A stretch of 64,000 nucleotides of DNA, taken from Branchiostoma floridae (lineage: Eukaryota > Chordata > Leptocardii > Amphioxiformes > Branchiostomatidae). Positions within the stretch are counted from its first letter, which is position 1. The number at the start of each line of letters is the position of its first letter. Below are positions 51,754 to 62,879 of the stretch, in pieces. The stretch covers positions 10,561,024-10,625,023 of the forward strand of contig NC_049991.1 in assembly GCF_000003815.2 (NCBI RefSeq), in the 5' to 3' direction. The position numbers and the translations under genes are program-made. The notes under the pieces were generated by a model that was not told where the DNA came from, made no database searches, and saw only the letters and a program-made list of their open reading frames with translations.

Positions 51754-52776
51754 GAGGAGTCTGTGTGCAGCCATCGCCATCAAGAACTTTTATCTCTCGT
51801 CTATGTATATAAAAACTCAATCTAAAACTTTTATTTAATATTTGGCCTTGATATTTAGGACTTTCTGGTCAGGAGATAATGTTAGTTGAAAGATGTGATA
51901 ACATAGTCAGCAATCCAAAATTGATTAATACACTCCAGAAACAGCATATAGATATTCTGTGTTCTCTATGTTGTGCCAACAAGTATTATCATTTGCTTAA
52001 GGAAAAGAAAGTATTACCTTGTATGATGAAAACGGGTTGCAAGAATAAGTGAGTAAGTAATATTATTTAATCTATATGATTAGATTTTCTATCTAGTCTT
52101 TATAATTAGATTCAAAGCTCAATGTTGCAAGTATAGTTTTAAATTTCATCTATTTTCCTATGATGTAATTTAGCATACTTTTATTTTTGTATCTTTGTTT
52201 ACAAAGTCCAGCCAAGATTTTTGTATCTACTATACTTCACTTTATAAGTGGATAGAAGAAGTAAGTTTTTTTAGCTTATTATGAGCAATTACTGTATATA
52301 TAATCTATTAGTGTTATACACAATAGTACAGTAGATGTGCTTAACTCATGGCATGAACTTTATAACTATTTATATGTCACTCTACATTCTTTGATTCATA
52401 TTCCTTAAATCATTAGTAAAATTAAAAGCAATATAGAATGACAGTTCCAAGATTGCCTTATGTGTGAAGCAATCAAAGCTGATATGTTTGATAGATAATT
52501 GAAAGATAATTGATATACCAAAAGTGCTCGTCCTACAGATCTGCTTAGTTATAGATGATTCAGAGTTTTGTCCCACCAACATGTCCAAAGTCGATGTGTG
52601 AAAAAGTACTTTTCCACAGTCAAGGCCCCACGACACCATACTTCTGTGTAGAGCCATGTGTCCTGTACTGTAATAGAACACAGAGTGTTATATGTATTAT
52701 GTACAGATGCACTAAATACAAATTATTAGATGTGTAAAGACGTGTTGCATTGATGTTGCATGAATTAAAAGATGAA

Positions 52777-52782
52777 AATAAA
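52777..52782 (+). terminator. Poly(A) signal of the GT49 gene
   Basis: AATAAA about 1.02 kb after the stop codon. Confidence 0.45.
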
Positions 52783-52823
52783 TTGAATAGTATTCCTTAC
52801 TCCTGTCCCTTTTCCGTAATGCA

Positions 52824-53025
52824 TACTGTAAATGCAGAAATGTTCGCGGTGGATTAATGTTCGCGGCGGCCAATTCATCACGAATTTAAAACCACCACGA
52901 ACATTTTTCCATAACAGTCAGAGACTACATGCATGGTGCTACCGCGAAATTAAAACCACCGCGAAAAGTCGATTTTCCCGCTACCGCGAAATTAAGTCCC
53001 CGCGAACTTAAAAGCATTTACAGTA
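52824..53025. mobile_element. MITE-like element with TACTGTAAATGC inverted ends
   Basis: The ends TACTGTAAATGC and GCATTTACAGTA are perfect 12-bp inverted repeats, extending imperfectly to about 26 bp (both arms include TTCGCGG). The 202-bp body is built of repeated CCGCGAAATTAAA-type pieces in both orientations and codes for nothing. This is typical of a non-autonomous DNA transposon. The superfamily was not determined and no clear target duplication was seen. Confidence 0.75.
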
Positions 53026-54062
53026 GTTTGTGGTTAGGGCATCTCTGAAAATCATATTGCATGTATCCCTTACAGAGCAATGTCTTGCTTACTAGTATCA
53101 ATCAGGGACATGCATTTTCTACAACTTCTTGCATATGTATGTATCACATACTTTAGTTATATGGCTTCAAATAGCAGGTGTTCCTTAAACCTTAAATATA
53201 GCTGCAAGAGTGCTGAAAACATGAGCCTAAAGTCTGGCTCCAGACAAGATAGAAATTCAATATTATCAGCACTGGTGAGAACAAATTATCTATGCCTCTA
53301 TGCCAATAAACAGTAACACAATAATAATCCTCACAAGTGTTGTTTCAATATTTAATGGTACATGTACAACTGCTGGTAAGAGCATTGTCAGTATTAACAC
53401 TTGGACAAACAAGCATAGAAGTGTTACAAAAGAGCAAAACTTGTGAAGGAATTCTCTTCAGGTAACAAAGTTGAGGACACAAACATTTCTATGTCCACTC
53501 AAGACCAGCTTGACACGCCCTTGATTCTGTCATGAATGTGGTTGGGTGAGCTGATCACACCTTGGGTCATGCATGTATATGTATGTTCCAAGATGGTCTA
53601 GATAAAAGTCTTTCCTCTCTGCAAGCTGAAAAAAGAATACTTGCGTAGGCATCAAAGACAATGGGGATTTATCTTTAGTATTTATGACATATTCTTGCAT
53701 GTCAGAAACTGTGGGCCCAAGAACACATGGAACTGCCCTTAATCAGCTTTTCTTTCCTTAGGAAATCTCGAGAGGGGAAGACAATTTTTCCAGCCTTCTT
53801 CCTCCATGTTTTTTGTTGTGCAAAAATGGAATAGGCCATCTAACAACAACAAAAACTACCAAATACCGAAGAAAACTGGGATGAACCAAATGTGTCAGGG
53901 ATGCAGAGTTCTTCAGTACCTGAAATGCTAATCCCAACACTCTCTTCAATAACAACACCATGACATCAAAAGGCTCCATAAAAGGAGACATTTTTGCAGT
54001 AGGGACAAAATAGACCATTTGTGGCAGTTTCAAGTTTGTGGTTGAAACTCCCATATAGGGTT

Positions 54063-54128
54063 TTACTGTAAAAGGGGAAATGTTTGCAATGCTTTTTAAA
54101 CCACCCGGAATTTCCCCTTTTACAGTAA
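54063..54128. repeat. 66-bp inverted repeat with perfect 19-bp arms
   Basis: Arms 54063-54081 (TTACTGTAAAAGGGGAAAT) and 54110-54128 are exact reverse complements around a 28-bp loop. The outer TACTGTAAA is shared with the MITE at 52824, suggesting a related, very short element. Confidence 0.85.
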
Positions 54129-54897
54129 TACATTATACGAAACAACGTGACTCTACAATTGCATTGGGTGAAGCTTCGAAGGCTCTTTCCATCTAGGTTT
54201 CAAACAATAGTTTGGAGACTTGCTCATAAGTCAGTATGTTTAAGTGTTACAAAACATGCAAGCTGCCTAAAACATTCCTGATTTTCTCATATTTACAGAA
54301 ATCTAAATAAATACTACACAACATTCACTCTTAAAACCTTGAAACAAAACTCTCAGCCAGACATACGAAATACGCCTGTTAAGAGTTTTGTGTATACACT
54401 GTATATATATATATATGACATAATGTATCAAATAGTTACAGTTCAACAATCCAAGTACATGTAAAAGATGCTTCACTGTATAGCGGGCCAAAAGTGCTTT
54501 TTTTAAATACAAAATACATCAATAATAGCAATACTGACCAAGGTACGTTTACTAGGACTAGTAATTGTCATGGGACATACTTGTTTGGAAATACATGTAC
54601 ATAAAACATTATTTTCATATAATAGATACATCACTGACCACTCTATGACAAACTTTCACCACCCATGTTATGGAATGAATTGGAACACAGAGTCAACCCC
54701 CAATAAAGAACTCAATGTCGTGTACAAATGTGGACTTCAATTCATAGAAACTACAAGTGTAACCGGTAGTTGTAGAAAAGACGGGACATCATATGTTTTA
54801 CATGTATAGCTTACACACTCCCTCTGTACAGCTCAATATTGCAGAATCTGATATGATTCTTCCCAGTGACTCAGATCTAGATAACATTTTCTCTCTT

Positions 54898-55149
54898 GTG
54901 CATGCACTATCCAGTGTGCACGCACTATCCAGTGTGCACGCACTATCCAGTGTGCACGCACTATCCAGTGTGCACGCACTATCCAGTGTGCACGCACTAT
55001 CCAGTGTGCACGCACTATCCAGTGTGCACGCACTATCCAGTGTGCACGCACTATCCAGTGTGCACGCACTATCCAGTGTGCACGCACTATCCAGTGTGCA
55101 CGCACTATCCAGTGTGCACGCACTATCCAGTGTGCACGCACTATCCAGT
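54898..55149. repeat. 18-bp minisatellite, exactly 14 units
   Basis: The unit GTGCACGCACTATCCAGT is repeated 14 times without gaps (252 bp). The first unit differs at one base (GTGCATGC). The others appear identical, implying recent homogenisation. Because 18 is a multiple of three, open frames run through it in several frames; they are not evidence of coding. Confidence 0.97.
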
Positions 55150-55231
55150 GACAGGTGGAATGGTGGAAGATGACAGAGTGTGATAGCAGATATTAAGTAG
55201 TTCCTCACATCTGTACCTTCTTCATCTGCAG

Positions 55232-55623
55232 AGTTGGCAAGCCAGATGGTCAAGTGCAAGGTCATGTGCAATGGCCTGACTCAAATGTGACCTGCTTGTT
55301 TCACAATGCAGAATGTGCAACTGGTAAGTGACTGAGGTGAAAACATTGAAGAATACTGTTTTCTGAATACTAAACACACAATGTCATGCAATACATGTAC
55401 ATGTACTACACCATGTTCTGACAATGTGCTTCTCATGCAATACATTTTGCAGCACTGTTATATTAGACACCGTTGAGAATACTAAGCCAAACTGTACACA
55501 CTAATACTGTATCCTATTTTATCCATTGCAGTGACAGTCCACAAGATCATCCCACAATGGTTCAATAAAACAACACAGACAGACAGTCACAGATTGCACA
55601 TCTTTAGGCACCACATGGTGTGA
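55232..55623 (+). CDS. Possible last two exons of an unidentified gene
   Basis: Segment 55232-55323 has a strong acceptor (CTTCATCTGCAG) and donor (CTG|GTAAGTG). Segment 55532-55623 follows an acceptor (ATCCATTGCAG) and ends in TGA. In one phase the join stays open: VGKPDGQVQGHVQWPD..., SNVTCLFHNAECATVTVHKI, IPQWFNKTTQTDSHRLHIFR. I do not recognise the protein. The upstream part would have to lie before or across the 18-bp minisatellite, and no ATG-bearing exon was found. The final codons run into the 27-bp repeat array. It could also be chance, or exons of a non-coding transcript. Confidence 0.25.
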
Positions 55624-56148
55624 TAGGCCTGTACAGTTCACATGGTGTGATAGGGCCATAAAGTTCAAATGGTGTAACAGGGCCTGAACAATTTACATGG
55701 TGCGACAGGTCTGTACAGTTGACATGGTGTGACAGAGTCTGTACAGTTCACATGGCATGACAGGCCTGTATGGTTCACATGGTGTGACAGGCCCATACAG
55801 TTTACACTGTGTGACACGGCCCATACAGTTCACATGGTGTGACAAGGCCTGTACAGTTCATAAGTACTTTGTGACATGGCCCATATAGATCATATGGCAT
55901 GACACTGATTGACAGGCCTGTATGGTTCCCATGGTGTGTCAGGCCCATACAGTTCACATAGTGTGACAGGCCCATACAATTCACATGGTGTGACAAGGCC
56001 TGTACAGTTCACGTGGTGCAACAGGCCCATACAGTTCACATGGTGTGACAGGCCCATACAGTCAAATTAGCTACATGGTGTGACATGGCCTGTACAGTTC
56101 ACATGGTTTGACAGGCCCATACAGTTCACATGGTGTGACAGGGCCCAT
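55611..56148. repeat. Degenerate 27-bp minisatellite, about 20 units
   Basis: The unit core CACATGGTGTGACAGGCC is followed by a CATACAGTT or TGTACAGTT variant. The first cores are exactly 27 bp apart (55612, 55639, 55666). Units are diverged, and a few are broken by short insertions. It lies between the orphan exons and NAA60. Confidence 0.9.
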
Positions 56149-56537
56149 TTGTTTTGCGATGAGGAGAGTACAGTAGTGGTACAACACCCCAGACTGTTGT
56201 ACTGAGTCTCCGGAACAGTCGCTGGGGGAGCGAACACAGCTGCAGGTGTTGTAAGTGGGCAAACATGTACGAGATGCAATCTGTAAGAAGGAGTTAAGGA
56301 AGGCAGTAACAGGTTTGTGTCATGGCTGGGAGTATGGCAAGACATGCATTTTTAATTTCATATACATGTATCTATAGCCTGGTTAAATCTTACTTATAGA
56401 AGCCCGCCAAAAATCCAGCCGACTGGATAAAGCCCTAGACATCATAGTTTGTGTTACACAGCCTACATGTACTTAAAACATCACAAAACACAAGAACTAA
56501 TGCTTTGTTTAAAATTTGACATACCTTCATCATGACA

Positions 56538-58141
56538 CTAGTGAAACACACTAACTGTATGTGTTACCAGCTCTGCAAAGATGTCTTCAAAATAACTTGT
56601 TACTACATGTACATAGATATATTTGTAAGGAGAGATATCACAAAAAGGATATGTAAAAGTCCATGGTGGCTTCCCTCCATTTATATACAGCACGTATGAA
56701 AAGCCATCCTTCGGGACCCCTTTGATGGCATAGTAGTATGGCAAGTAGTTATGTCTGCGGAAGCTTCTGTGCTCGTAGAAGCGTATGGCTGTGGTGTTGG
56801 TGGTGAGGACATGTAGGTACACCGCCTTCACGTTGTGTCTCTCACTGGTGGTCAGGTGGGACAGCAGGGTTTCCAGTAGGAGGGAGGCTGAAGTAAGGGA
56901 AATATAGACACATGGCACAACTAAGGTGACGTTTGCAGATCAGAAATCCGGACAGAAATCTAGACCATCACACCATCATACCCTCTTTACTTACATTGTA
57001 CGGCTTGTATGATTTAGAAGAGTGCTGGATGACTCACCTATCCCATGTTGCCTGTACTCCTGCACAACCCCCAGACTGAGGATATAGGCCACCTGTGTGT
57101 TGTCTGGGTAACTAGAGGCCAGGATTGTGCGATCCTATCAGAAAATAGAAAAAGGGCATAATCTAAGTATACAATTGACAGTCAGAATGAATAGTCTACA
57201 AAAGCTGTGTATCAATATCTTTCTGTCACCTCAAATTAAGGATACAATTGTAACATATCTTTTGGATGCTAAGATTTAGATGAGCAGAAATTATATGATC
57301 ATAAATTCATTTACAAGTTCTTGTCCAAGGGCTAGTTGAAGCAAGGAGGTTGAAAAACTTTTTTGGAGGTTGAAGCATAGAACACTATTAGGAAAGTATT
57401 GTACATATACTGTACCAAACAAGATAATGAATCTGAATATCTGGACTTTAATGAATGGTTGCTATTGGCTAGTCAGTTATTACCTCTTTGTGTATCTTGT
57501 TTCTGGACTTGACCTCTGACACAATGAGGCCAATGATGTTGGAGTGATAGGTGGCCGCCAGAGAGAAGAACTTGGGGTTGGACGTGATCTCCTCATACCA
57601 GGAGTCAGGGTACCTGGGAAATTGTACAAGAGCTATGGGCCAACAGATAATACACGTCCAGTCATATGATACTTAACGTTACAGCAAAACATACATATCT
57701 ACAATAGGGCAACATTTCTACTACAAAATATGAAACTTAAGCCTTCTTGTCACAATGTTGCTGAATACATTTCACCATATCATTCGGATAGCACTGATGC
57801 TAGAAATTATACCTTAACTTCCATGCCATACTGTAAATACATTTACGTACTCTCAAAGAGGTTTTGCAGTGCGATTAAAGTCTAAAGGAGATGTTTGCAG
57901 TGTTATGTTCATGGTTTACATACAAATACTGTAATGTTAGAACAGCGAAATATTACAAATCTCAAATTAACAAGGTAACGTTACAGTATTATGATTTTGC
58001 AGTAAAAGGTCCCCACAAAAATAAAGCCACACATGTCAAGATGTACCGTACTTACTCGATAGGGAACCAGTCTGAACACAGCTTCTTGACTGTGTGGATG
58101 TCTTCTGGACATAGGAAACGTAGCTGCACATCGTTAACCAT
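56538..58141 (-). CDS. NAA60: N-alpha-acetyltransferase 60 (NatF), 4 coding exons, 3' end uncertain
   Basis: GNAT-fold acetyltransferase that in animals sits on the cytosolic face of the Golgi and acetylates N-termini of membrane proteins. Exons in transcript order: 58141-58056, 57613-57484, 57134-57038, 56887-56538; 663 nt, 220 aa (human 242). MVNDVQLRFLCPEDIHTVKK, LCSDWFPIEYPDSWY, FFSLAATY, the acetyl-CoA loop YRQHGIGASLLLE, KAVYLHVLTTNTTAIRFYE and LPYYYAIKGVPKDGFSYVLY match NAA60. After PPWTF the sequence no longer resembles the human membrane-binding tail. Either the tail has diverged or a further splice occurs here, and the stop at 56538 is the simplest reading. Confidence 0.88.
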
Positions 58142-59201
58142 GGTTGAAGGCTGTACGCAGCTCATTTTTCTCACTACCACAACCTTCAAATGTTCTCAAT
58201 TCTTTGTCTCCACTATTTGACTGTCTTATAGTTATGACATTGATAATGCTAACGTTTTCTCTGCCATGAAATTTGGATCTTAATATTGCAGCTTCTTCCT
58301 AGTAGGTTCGTTTGAATGATTTCCTGTATCCAGACATGCCAAAGTACAATCAATGTCAGCAGTGTAGCAGTCTTGTACTTTTCCCGGTAAACACAATGCT
58401 CGTCGTTCTTTGTGGTTTGAACAGAAGCCGTTTCAGCACTGCACCATATATCAGTACCTCCCTGTCCCAAACCACGGCCTTCTCCGTCGGTCCTGAAGTC
58501 TCCCTACTCCATCAAGGCCGTGGCTTACCGAGGTTATCTGACAGCCATGAAAAAGTAAATCTCCACATTACCGCGCTAAAGCGTCAACAGTACCGTACCA
58601 GATCTGGGTTTTCAAACAAGCCGTGCCCCTCCCTCCCCTTCCTTGTCTTGTACACTCCTGACAAGTAACGTTGGATTCGCAGGATATTTTGAACACAGAA
58701 TCGATGTAACGCTCCTCTGGACTTCTGGACACAAAGGAACTCTCTTGTATCTCCTGAACGGCAACAGAATCACCTATATCGGTTGTTTTGTTGGCGCATC
58801 TCCCGATCACACAAAACGTTATCAATACAAATTAGGGTCAAGGACTGATGGGTCATAGGGTAAAGGTCACCATATCAGTCAGCTGATCCTCCACAACCAG
58901 GAAGTCAGATCAGTGTTGCACATCTTTCATGTGGTTTCTTATAGAATATCACATGGTAATGTGATGCAGGTAACGTAACGTTGATTTTCAAGTAATATTG
59001 TGTACTTCACTGTCATATTGTCAGTCCTTATAAGATGCTAAACTGTAAAGGCTTAACAACTGTTTTTATTCAGCCATGTAAAAATCACAATGTAAAATTT
59101 CTTACCCTGTTCTTTATACTCAAGTTACATTTCCAATTGACTTTTGCATCAGATAAGAAATGTGGAAGATGTTTCTACATGTGATTTTAGGTTAAGTCAT
59201 C
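58142..59201. promoter_or_regulatory. Divergent region between NAA60 and AP5Z1
   Basis: Head-to-head starts are 1061 bp apart. AP5Z1 has an acceptor just before its ATG (TTTTAG at 59185-59190), so its first exon is non-coding and lies somewhere in this interval. The exact promoter was not identified. ORFs at 58249-58470, 58312-58668 and 58568-58825 overlap on both strands and lack domains. Confidence 0.45.
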
Positions 59202-60981
59202 ATGGACAATGTAGGCACTATCATTGAGCGAGCTCGAGCGATCAGTCATGAGGAACTACAAGAGTTCTACCGTGGACTGCAGGAGGCTCTTAAGGTAAAA
59301 GCTTAAGCTGTTATAATGTTTATCTAAATGATGGTTGTAGAACAGGATACTGGATTAGTAACACTCGTTAACCTTTATTTGTTGTGTACGGTACTACCAA
59401 TGTTTGATGTCAGTGATGTGAAGGAGTGGTCAGGAAGGACTAGACTAGCGCTAGACTAGCTGACGACTGTCAGAAGTGGAGAACCTTTGTGGACAGACAG
59501 ACTGCCCAATACTATGGAGTATGGGACTGATAGATGGAATAGTTGATATGATGCTTCATGTCATCTCTGTCATTGATGAGTACCATTAATGGTGTACCTT
59601 CTATTGATGTATTTTGCGCTGTGTGACCTAAACAATAGAGTTGACCATGTTGATGTAACCTTACAGAGTCAGTCCATAGCGGATGTCATCCCCAGCCTGA
59701 GACAGCTGTGGCTGAGCCTGGCCTGTACCCGCTACAGAGGAGACGTCCCACCTGACCTACTGATGCCGCTGTGGGAGGCTGTTAAAGAACCTCACCTGGG
59801 TCCTGTCATGGTCAGGATGCTGTGTGCTGCTGTACTACAGGTGAAGAACTTATCTGATTTGTATCACTTTTCACCATTGGTGTAAACAGCAAATTTCTGC
59901 AGCTTCAATCTCAGCTGCAAGGATTTCAATCTTAAGTACTGTACGGCAAATGGATACTGAACATAAATCATGATGATGCAATCTTTGTCAGTCAAGACTC
60001 TAAACTACACTCTATTCTGTTTATCATTGACTGGATGACTTAAACTTGTTTATGATAGTATTATTTTGACGATAGTTGCATGCTTCATAGCTCTCCCTAC
60101 GATATGTACCGGTAGATAAAGAAGCTGAGATACTCTAAATGAAAAGTAGTATCTATACTTGATGCAGTTTTACAGATAAGATTGTGCCATATCAAACTTC
60201 CCGCCCACAGGAGTTCTCCCCATGCCAGTCTGTGTGTTTGAGAGGAGGTGAGCTGTCATCAGGACCGCTGTCCTCCTCCAGCCTGGCTCTCACACTGCCT
60301 GTAGTGGCTGGGGTGGGACACTATCATCCAGGTAAGGCTCATTTGTTCATATAGATGTAGATGACATCTGCTTGCACATCAATTTTCCAGAAAAAAAGTT
60401 GTGGACCATAATGTAAATTGTACAAAGCAGATATGACAAAATCAGTGCCGTAAATTTCCCAAGAAATATCTAAAAACTGGAAAAAAATGTTGTAGAAAGT
60501 CAAAGTCAAAGAAGAAGATAAAAGAGAAAGAATCTTTGAGGACATTATATGTTACCATTAGTACTCAGGGCTGCACTTTTTTTAAATTGTAGACCTGCAG
60601 GTGCTGAGAGAGCAGCTGCTGGCCTGGCTGACAGGGGCAGGACAAGTGGACACAGCTGCTATCACACATGTACTCGGTTGTCTGTGGGGAATGGACAACT
60701 CTGAAGTGATCACTCTGACACAGGAACAGGTAAAGAGGTTTTATAAAGACAGTCTGCATCTTTGTAGGTCAGTATTTATGTATTTTTTTCAGTTACTTTG
60801 CTTGCTGTTGGGTTAAGTTATCTTGAATGGTATTGTAAATTAAAGAAAATTATTTCCTATCCAGGTGGATGGAGTAAGTAAACAGCTATGCACCTGGCTG
60901 ACAACAACCAGCACGACTCAGCCGCCAAACCCCTTCTCAAAAAACATCTTCTCCTCGCGGCAGCTGGTGGCTGTTACAGAA
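59202..60981 (+). CDS. AP5Z1: AP-5 complex subunit zeta-1, N-terminal part (continues beyond the window)
   Basis: Large subunit of the AP-5 adaptor, which works with SPG11/SPG15 in late endosome to Golgi sorting. Visible coding exons: 59202-59294, 59667-59840, 60211-60331, 60593-60729, 60865-60981; 642 nt, 214 residues, in frame at the last donor. RARAISHEELQEFYRGLQEA, PSLRQLWLSLACTRYRGDVP, MVRMLCAAVLQEFSPCQS and QLVAVTE align with the human N-terminus (alpha-solenoid). An acceptor directly before the ATG shows a non-coding upstream exon. Human AP5Z1 is about 800 aa, so most of the protein lies past 64000; no further exon was found in 60982-64000. The element at 61.3-63.9 kb therefore lies in an intron or, if the gene ends differently, beyond it. 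Confidence 0.85.
59415..59530 (+). mobile_element. LINE 3'-end fragment, degraded, in AP5Z1 intron 1
   Basis: One frame reads VKEWSGRTRLALD and a shifted frame continues DDCQKWRTFVDRQTAQYYGV then WD and stop. The EWSGxT ... W(K/R)TxxD pattern is the same LINE ORF2 terminus as at 48514-48740. It contains at least one stop and a frame change, as expected of a dead fragment. Confidence 0.5.
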
Positions 60982-61320
60982 GTAAGCAACTGTTGTGAGT
61001 GGAATTGGGATGTACTTCCAAATGTAGTCAGCTTTCTAATCTTTACATCTGACTGGAAACATTGATCACACCCATGTAATAAATCCTGCTTTTTTCCCAC
61101 GTTGCATAGTCAATTTTCTTTTGTGTACTTTTGAATAGTTTGATCAGTTTATGTAAAGTGTGATAGGATGAGCGGACATCCTGTGTAATTGGATGAGAGG
61201 CACCCCCACACCTGGGATGGTTTATTCCATGATACCACGTGACTAGATGTGATGCAGTGACTTTTACTCTGCACGTTTTTTCCAAAATTTTCGTCATTTT
61301 CGTCACTTTGAGCCGATGTC
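60982..61320. other. Intronic DNA up to the gag-like element
   Basis: Follows the AP5Z1 exon 5 donor. No exon was recognised. The 5' end of the downstream retroelement relic is probably within about 61100-61320. Confidence 0.5.
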
Positions 61321-62820
61321 ATGGAATCGGTACGCCCTAAACGGACGGCTAAGCTGCCTGCGAGGCTTCTGGACACGGACATACAAGTCGAAATACAGAA
61401 AGTGGCCGAGGAAATAACTTCTCTCCAGTCGTCCTTGACCACCACGCCTGAGGGACAAGGTCGTGCCCGGCCTGTCGTGAGCCCCGCCAGCAGCTTGACA
61501 GAAACTCCTGAGGGACAAGATCGTTCCCCAAGCACCGTTCCCCTGGCGGAAGAGGATGCGCTCGAGAAGGAGCGGACGGCACTCCTCAAGGAGATCAGGA
61601 TTTTGGAGTTGGCCAAGGAAGTGGAGGACCTCCGGAGGAGGAAAGTGCAGTTACAATTTCGGTCGACCGCACGACGGGAATTCAACCCCCCTCCCGCAGA
61701 GGCTTCTCCATCGGCGCCAACCGGCCCTGGTCGTGAGGGGCAGGGACTGGCCTGGTCTATCGACGTGGAGTCGGCAAAGGACAAGTCAGTGAAGGACCGG
61801 CCTGGTCTGTCTCAGGATCAGGCGGTAACACACGATGCAGCCTCGCCACACGACGTGGCGCGCACTATCCAGGACCTGCGGCGTGACAGCGCGGCGGTCG
61901 CAGAGGTTGATTGCATACTGGGCGCCATGAGTCTGCAGCCTGCGCCTGTTCTACCCCTACCCGACCCCGGCAAGCTCAGTCTTCCCGACCCCAGTGTCCA
62001 GCCCGTACGGCAAAACCCTGGACTCGGCTTGCCGGCAGCCAACCCCAGCGTGCCGCCCGCACAAACCAACTCTGGCCTCTCCAGCGCGCCGCCAACTGAG
62101 CAGCCGGCGAGGCCCAACCCCAATCCACTGGTCGCACCCAAACCCAGCGTGCAGCCAACCGACCAGAGAGGTAAGCAGAAGTTAACTTCAGGCTTCTTTA
62201 GGACGCCACGCTCGTCCTCCCGTATTGAGAAAAACCTGATATGGCCACAAGAGGAATTGCCCGCCTTCTCGAGTGATTCGGGCAAGCTCACCTACCCTGT
62301 ATTGAATTGGGACCAATTCCTGGCCGGATACATGAAGCTGTTTACTTCTGAATTGTTGGGTTCGGTCGAGTTGCGAGAGAGACTTAAGCTGGTGCAACAG
62401 TGTGCTGAGTATAAACTGCGCTATCCATGGGCCCCTGCTATCCGTGATTTTCATGGGGAAGTGTTACGAGCGGTGGAACGTGGCGAGTTTGACTGGGGCG
62501 ACTCGGGTTACAAGGACCACGTGGAGCACATGTACAGGCTGCATGTACAACCCCACCTGCAGTGCAACACAACACCGAAGACGCAGCGCCCTTCTCAATC
62601 GCAGTCCCAACTGCAGGAGACACTGAAATATTGCAAATTATTTCAGTCTCAGTCCTGCCCCCTGTCAGAGATCATTCACGAAGACGAGCAATTTGGGGAA
62701 GTACACCACATCTGCGCGAATTGCCTGAATCAGCACAACGACGCCGCGTACGACCACGGCGCATCGGACTGTAACCGGAAAGGTCGTCGTGGCCGGAGTG
62801 CGACCGGCAAGCAAGCCTGA
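61321..62820 (+). CDS. Gag-like ORF of a DIRS/tyrosine-recombinase-type retroelement relic
   Basis: A 499-codon open frame. Residues about 20-125 are charged and heptad-like (EEDALEKERTALLKEIRIL), a probable coiled coil. A Pro/Ser-rich linker with PNP-type repeats follows to about 280. A helical region has ERLKLVQQCAEYKLRYPW and IRDFHGEVLRAVERGEFDW. The C-terminus has a Cys/His cluster (CKLFQSQSC ... HHICANCLNQH ... DC) and a basic end. This layout is like gag proteins of DIRS-type elements in corals, molluscs and fish as I recall them. No reverse transcriptase or recombinase was seen in the window, so the element is incomplete here. The G+C content is clearly higher than its surroundings. 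Confidence 0.6.
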   Translation: MESVRPKRTAKLPARLLDTDIQVEIQKVAEEITSLQSSLTTTPEGQGRARPVVSPASSLTETPEGQDRSPSTVPLAEEDALEKERTALLKEIRILELAKEVEDLRRRKVQLQFRSTARREFNPPPAEASPSAPTGPGREGQGLAWSIDVESAKDKSVKDRPGLSQDQAVTHDAASPHDVARTIQDLRRDSAAVAEVDCILGAMSLQPAPVLPLPDPGKLSLPDPSVQPVRQNPGLGLPAANPSVPPAQTNSGLSSAPPTEQPARPNPNPLVAPKPSVQPTDQRGKQKLTSGFFRTPRSSSRIEKNLIWPQEELPAFSSDSGKLTYPVLNWDQFLAGYMKLFTSELLGSVELRERLKLVQQCAEYKLRYPWAPAIRDFHGEVLRAVERGEFDWGDSGYKDHVEHMYRLHVQPHLQCNTTPKTQRPSQSQSQLQETLKYCKLFQSQSCPLSEIIHEDEQFGEVHHICANCLNQHNDAAYDHGASDCNRKGRRGRSATGKQA

Positions 62821-62879
62821 CCAGATGGGAGGCTGTTTCATATACATTCATGACATTGACTATATTCGGGACGATACTG

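Larger units (their letters stand above)
51754..55231. other. GT49 3' UTR and repeat-rich intergenic DNA
   Basis: The 3' UTR probably extends to about 52795 (AATAAA at 52777). After it come a MITE (52824-53025), a short perfect hairpin (54063-54128) and the 18-bp minisatellite (54898-55149). ORFs at 52382-52681 and 53758-54054 (minus) and 53080-53316 (plus) show no domain. No gene is supported. Confidence 0.55.

Noticed and set aside
53758-54054. 98-codon minus-strand ORF
   Set aside because: No domain, ends next to a hairpin repeat, with no splice or poly(A) support.
54793-55271. 126-157 codon ORFs through the 18-bp minisatellite
   Set aside because: Three different frames are open only because the unit length is a multiple of three and lacks stops. 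There is no flanking gene support.
54898-56148. CRISPR-like array
   Set aside because: The repeats are contiguous without spacers, so these are minisatellites in a eukaryotic genome.
57828-58010. Possible third MITE (TACTGTAAATACATTTAC near NAA60 exon 2)
   Set aside because: The start resembles the 52.8-kb element but no matching right end could be found. Too weak to annotate.
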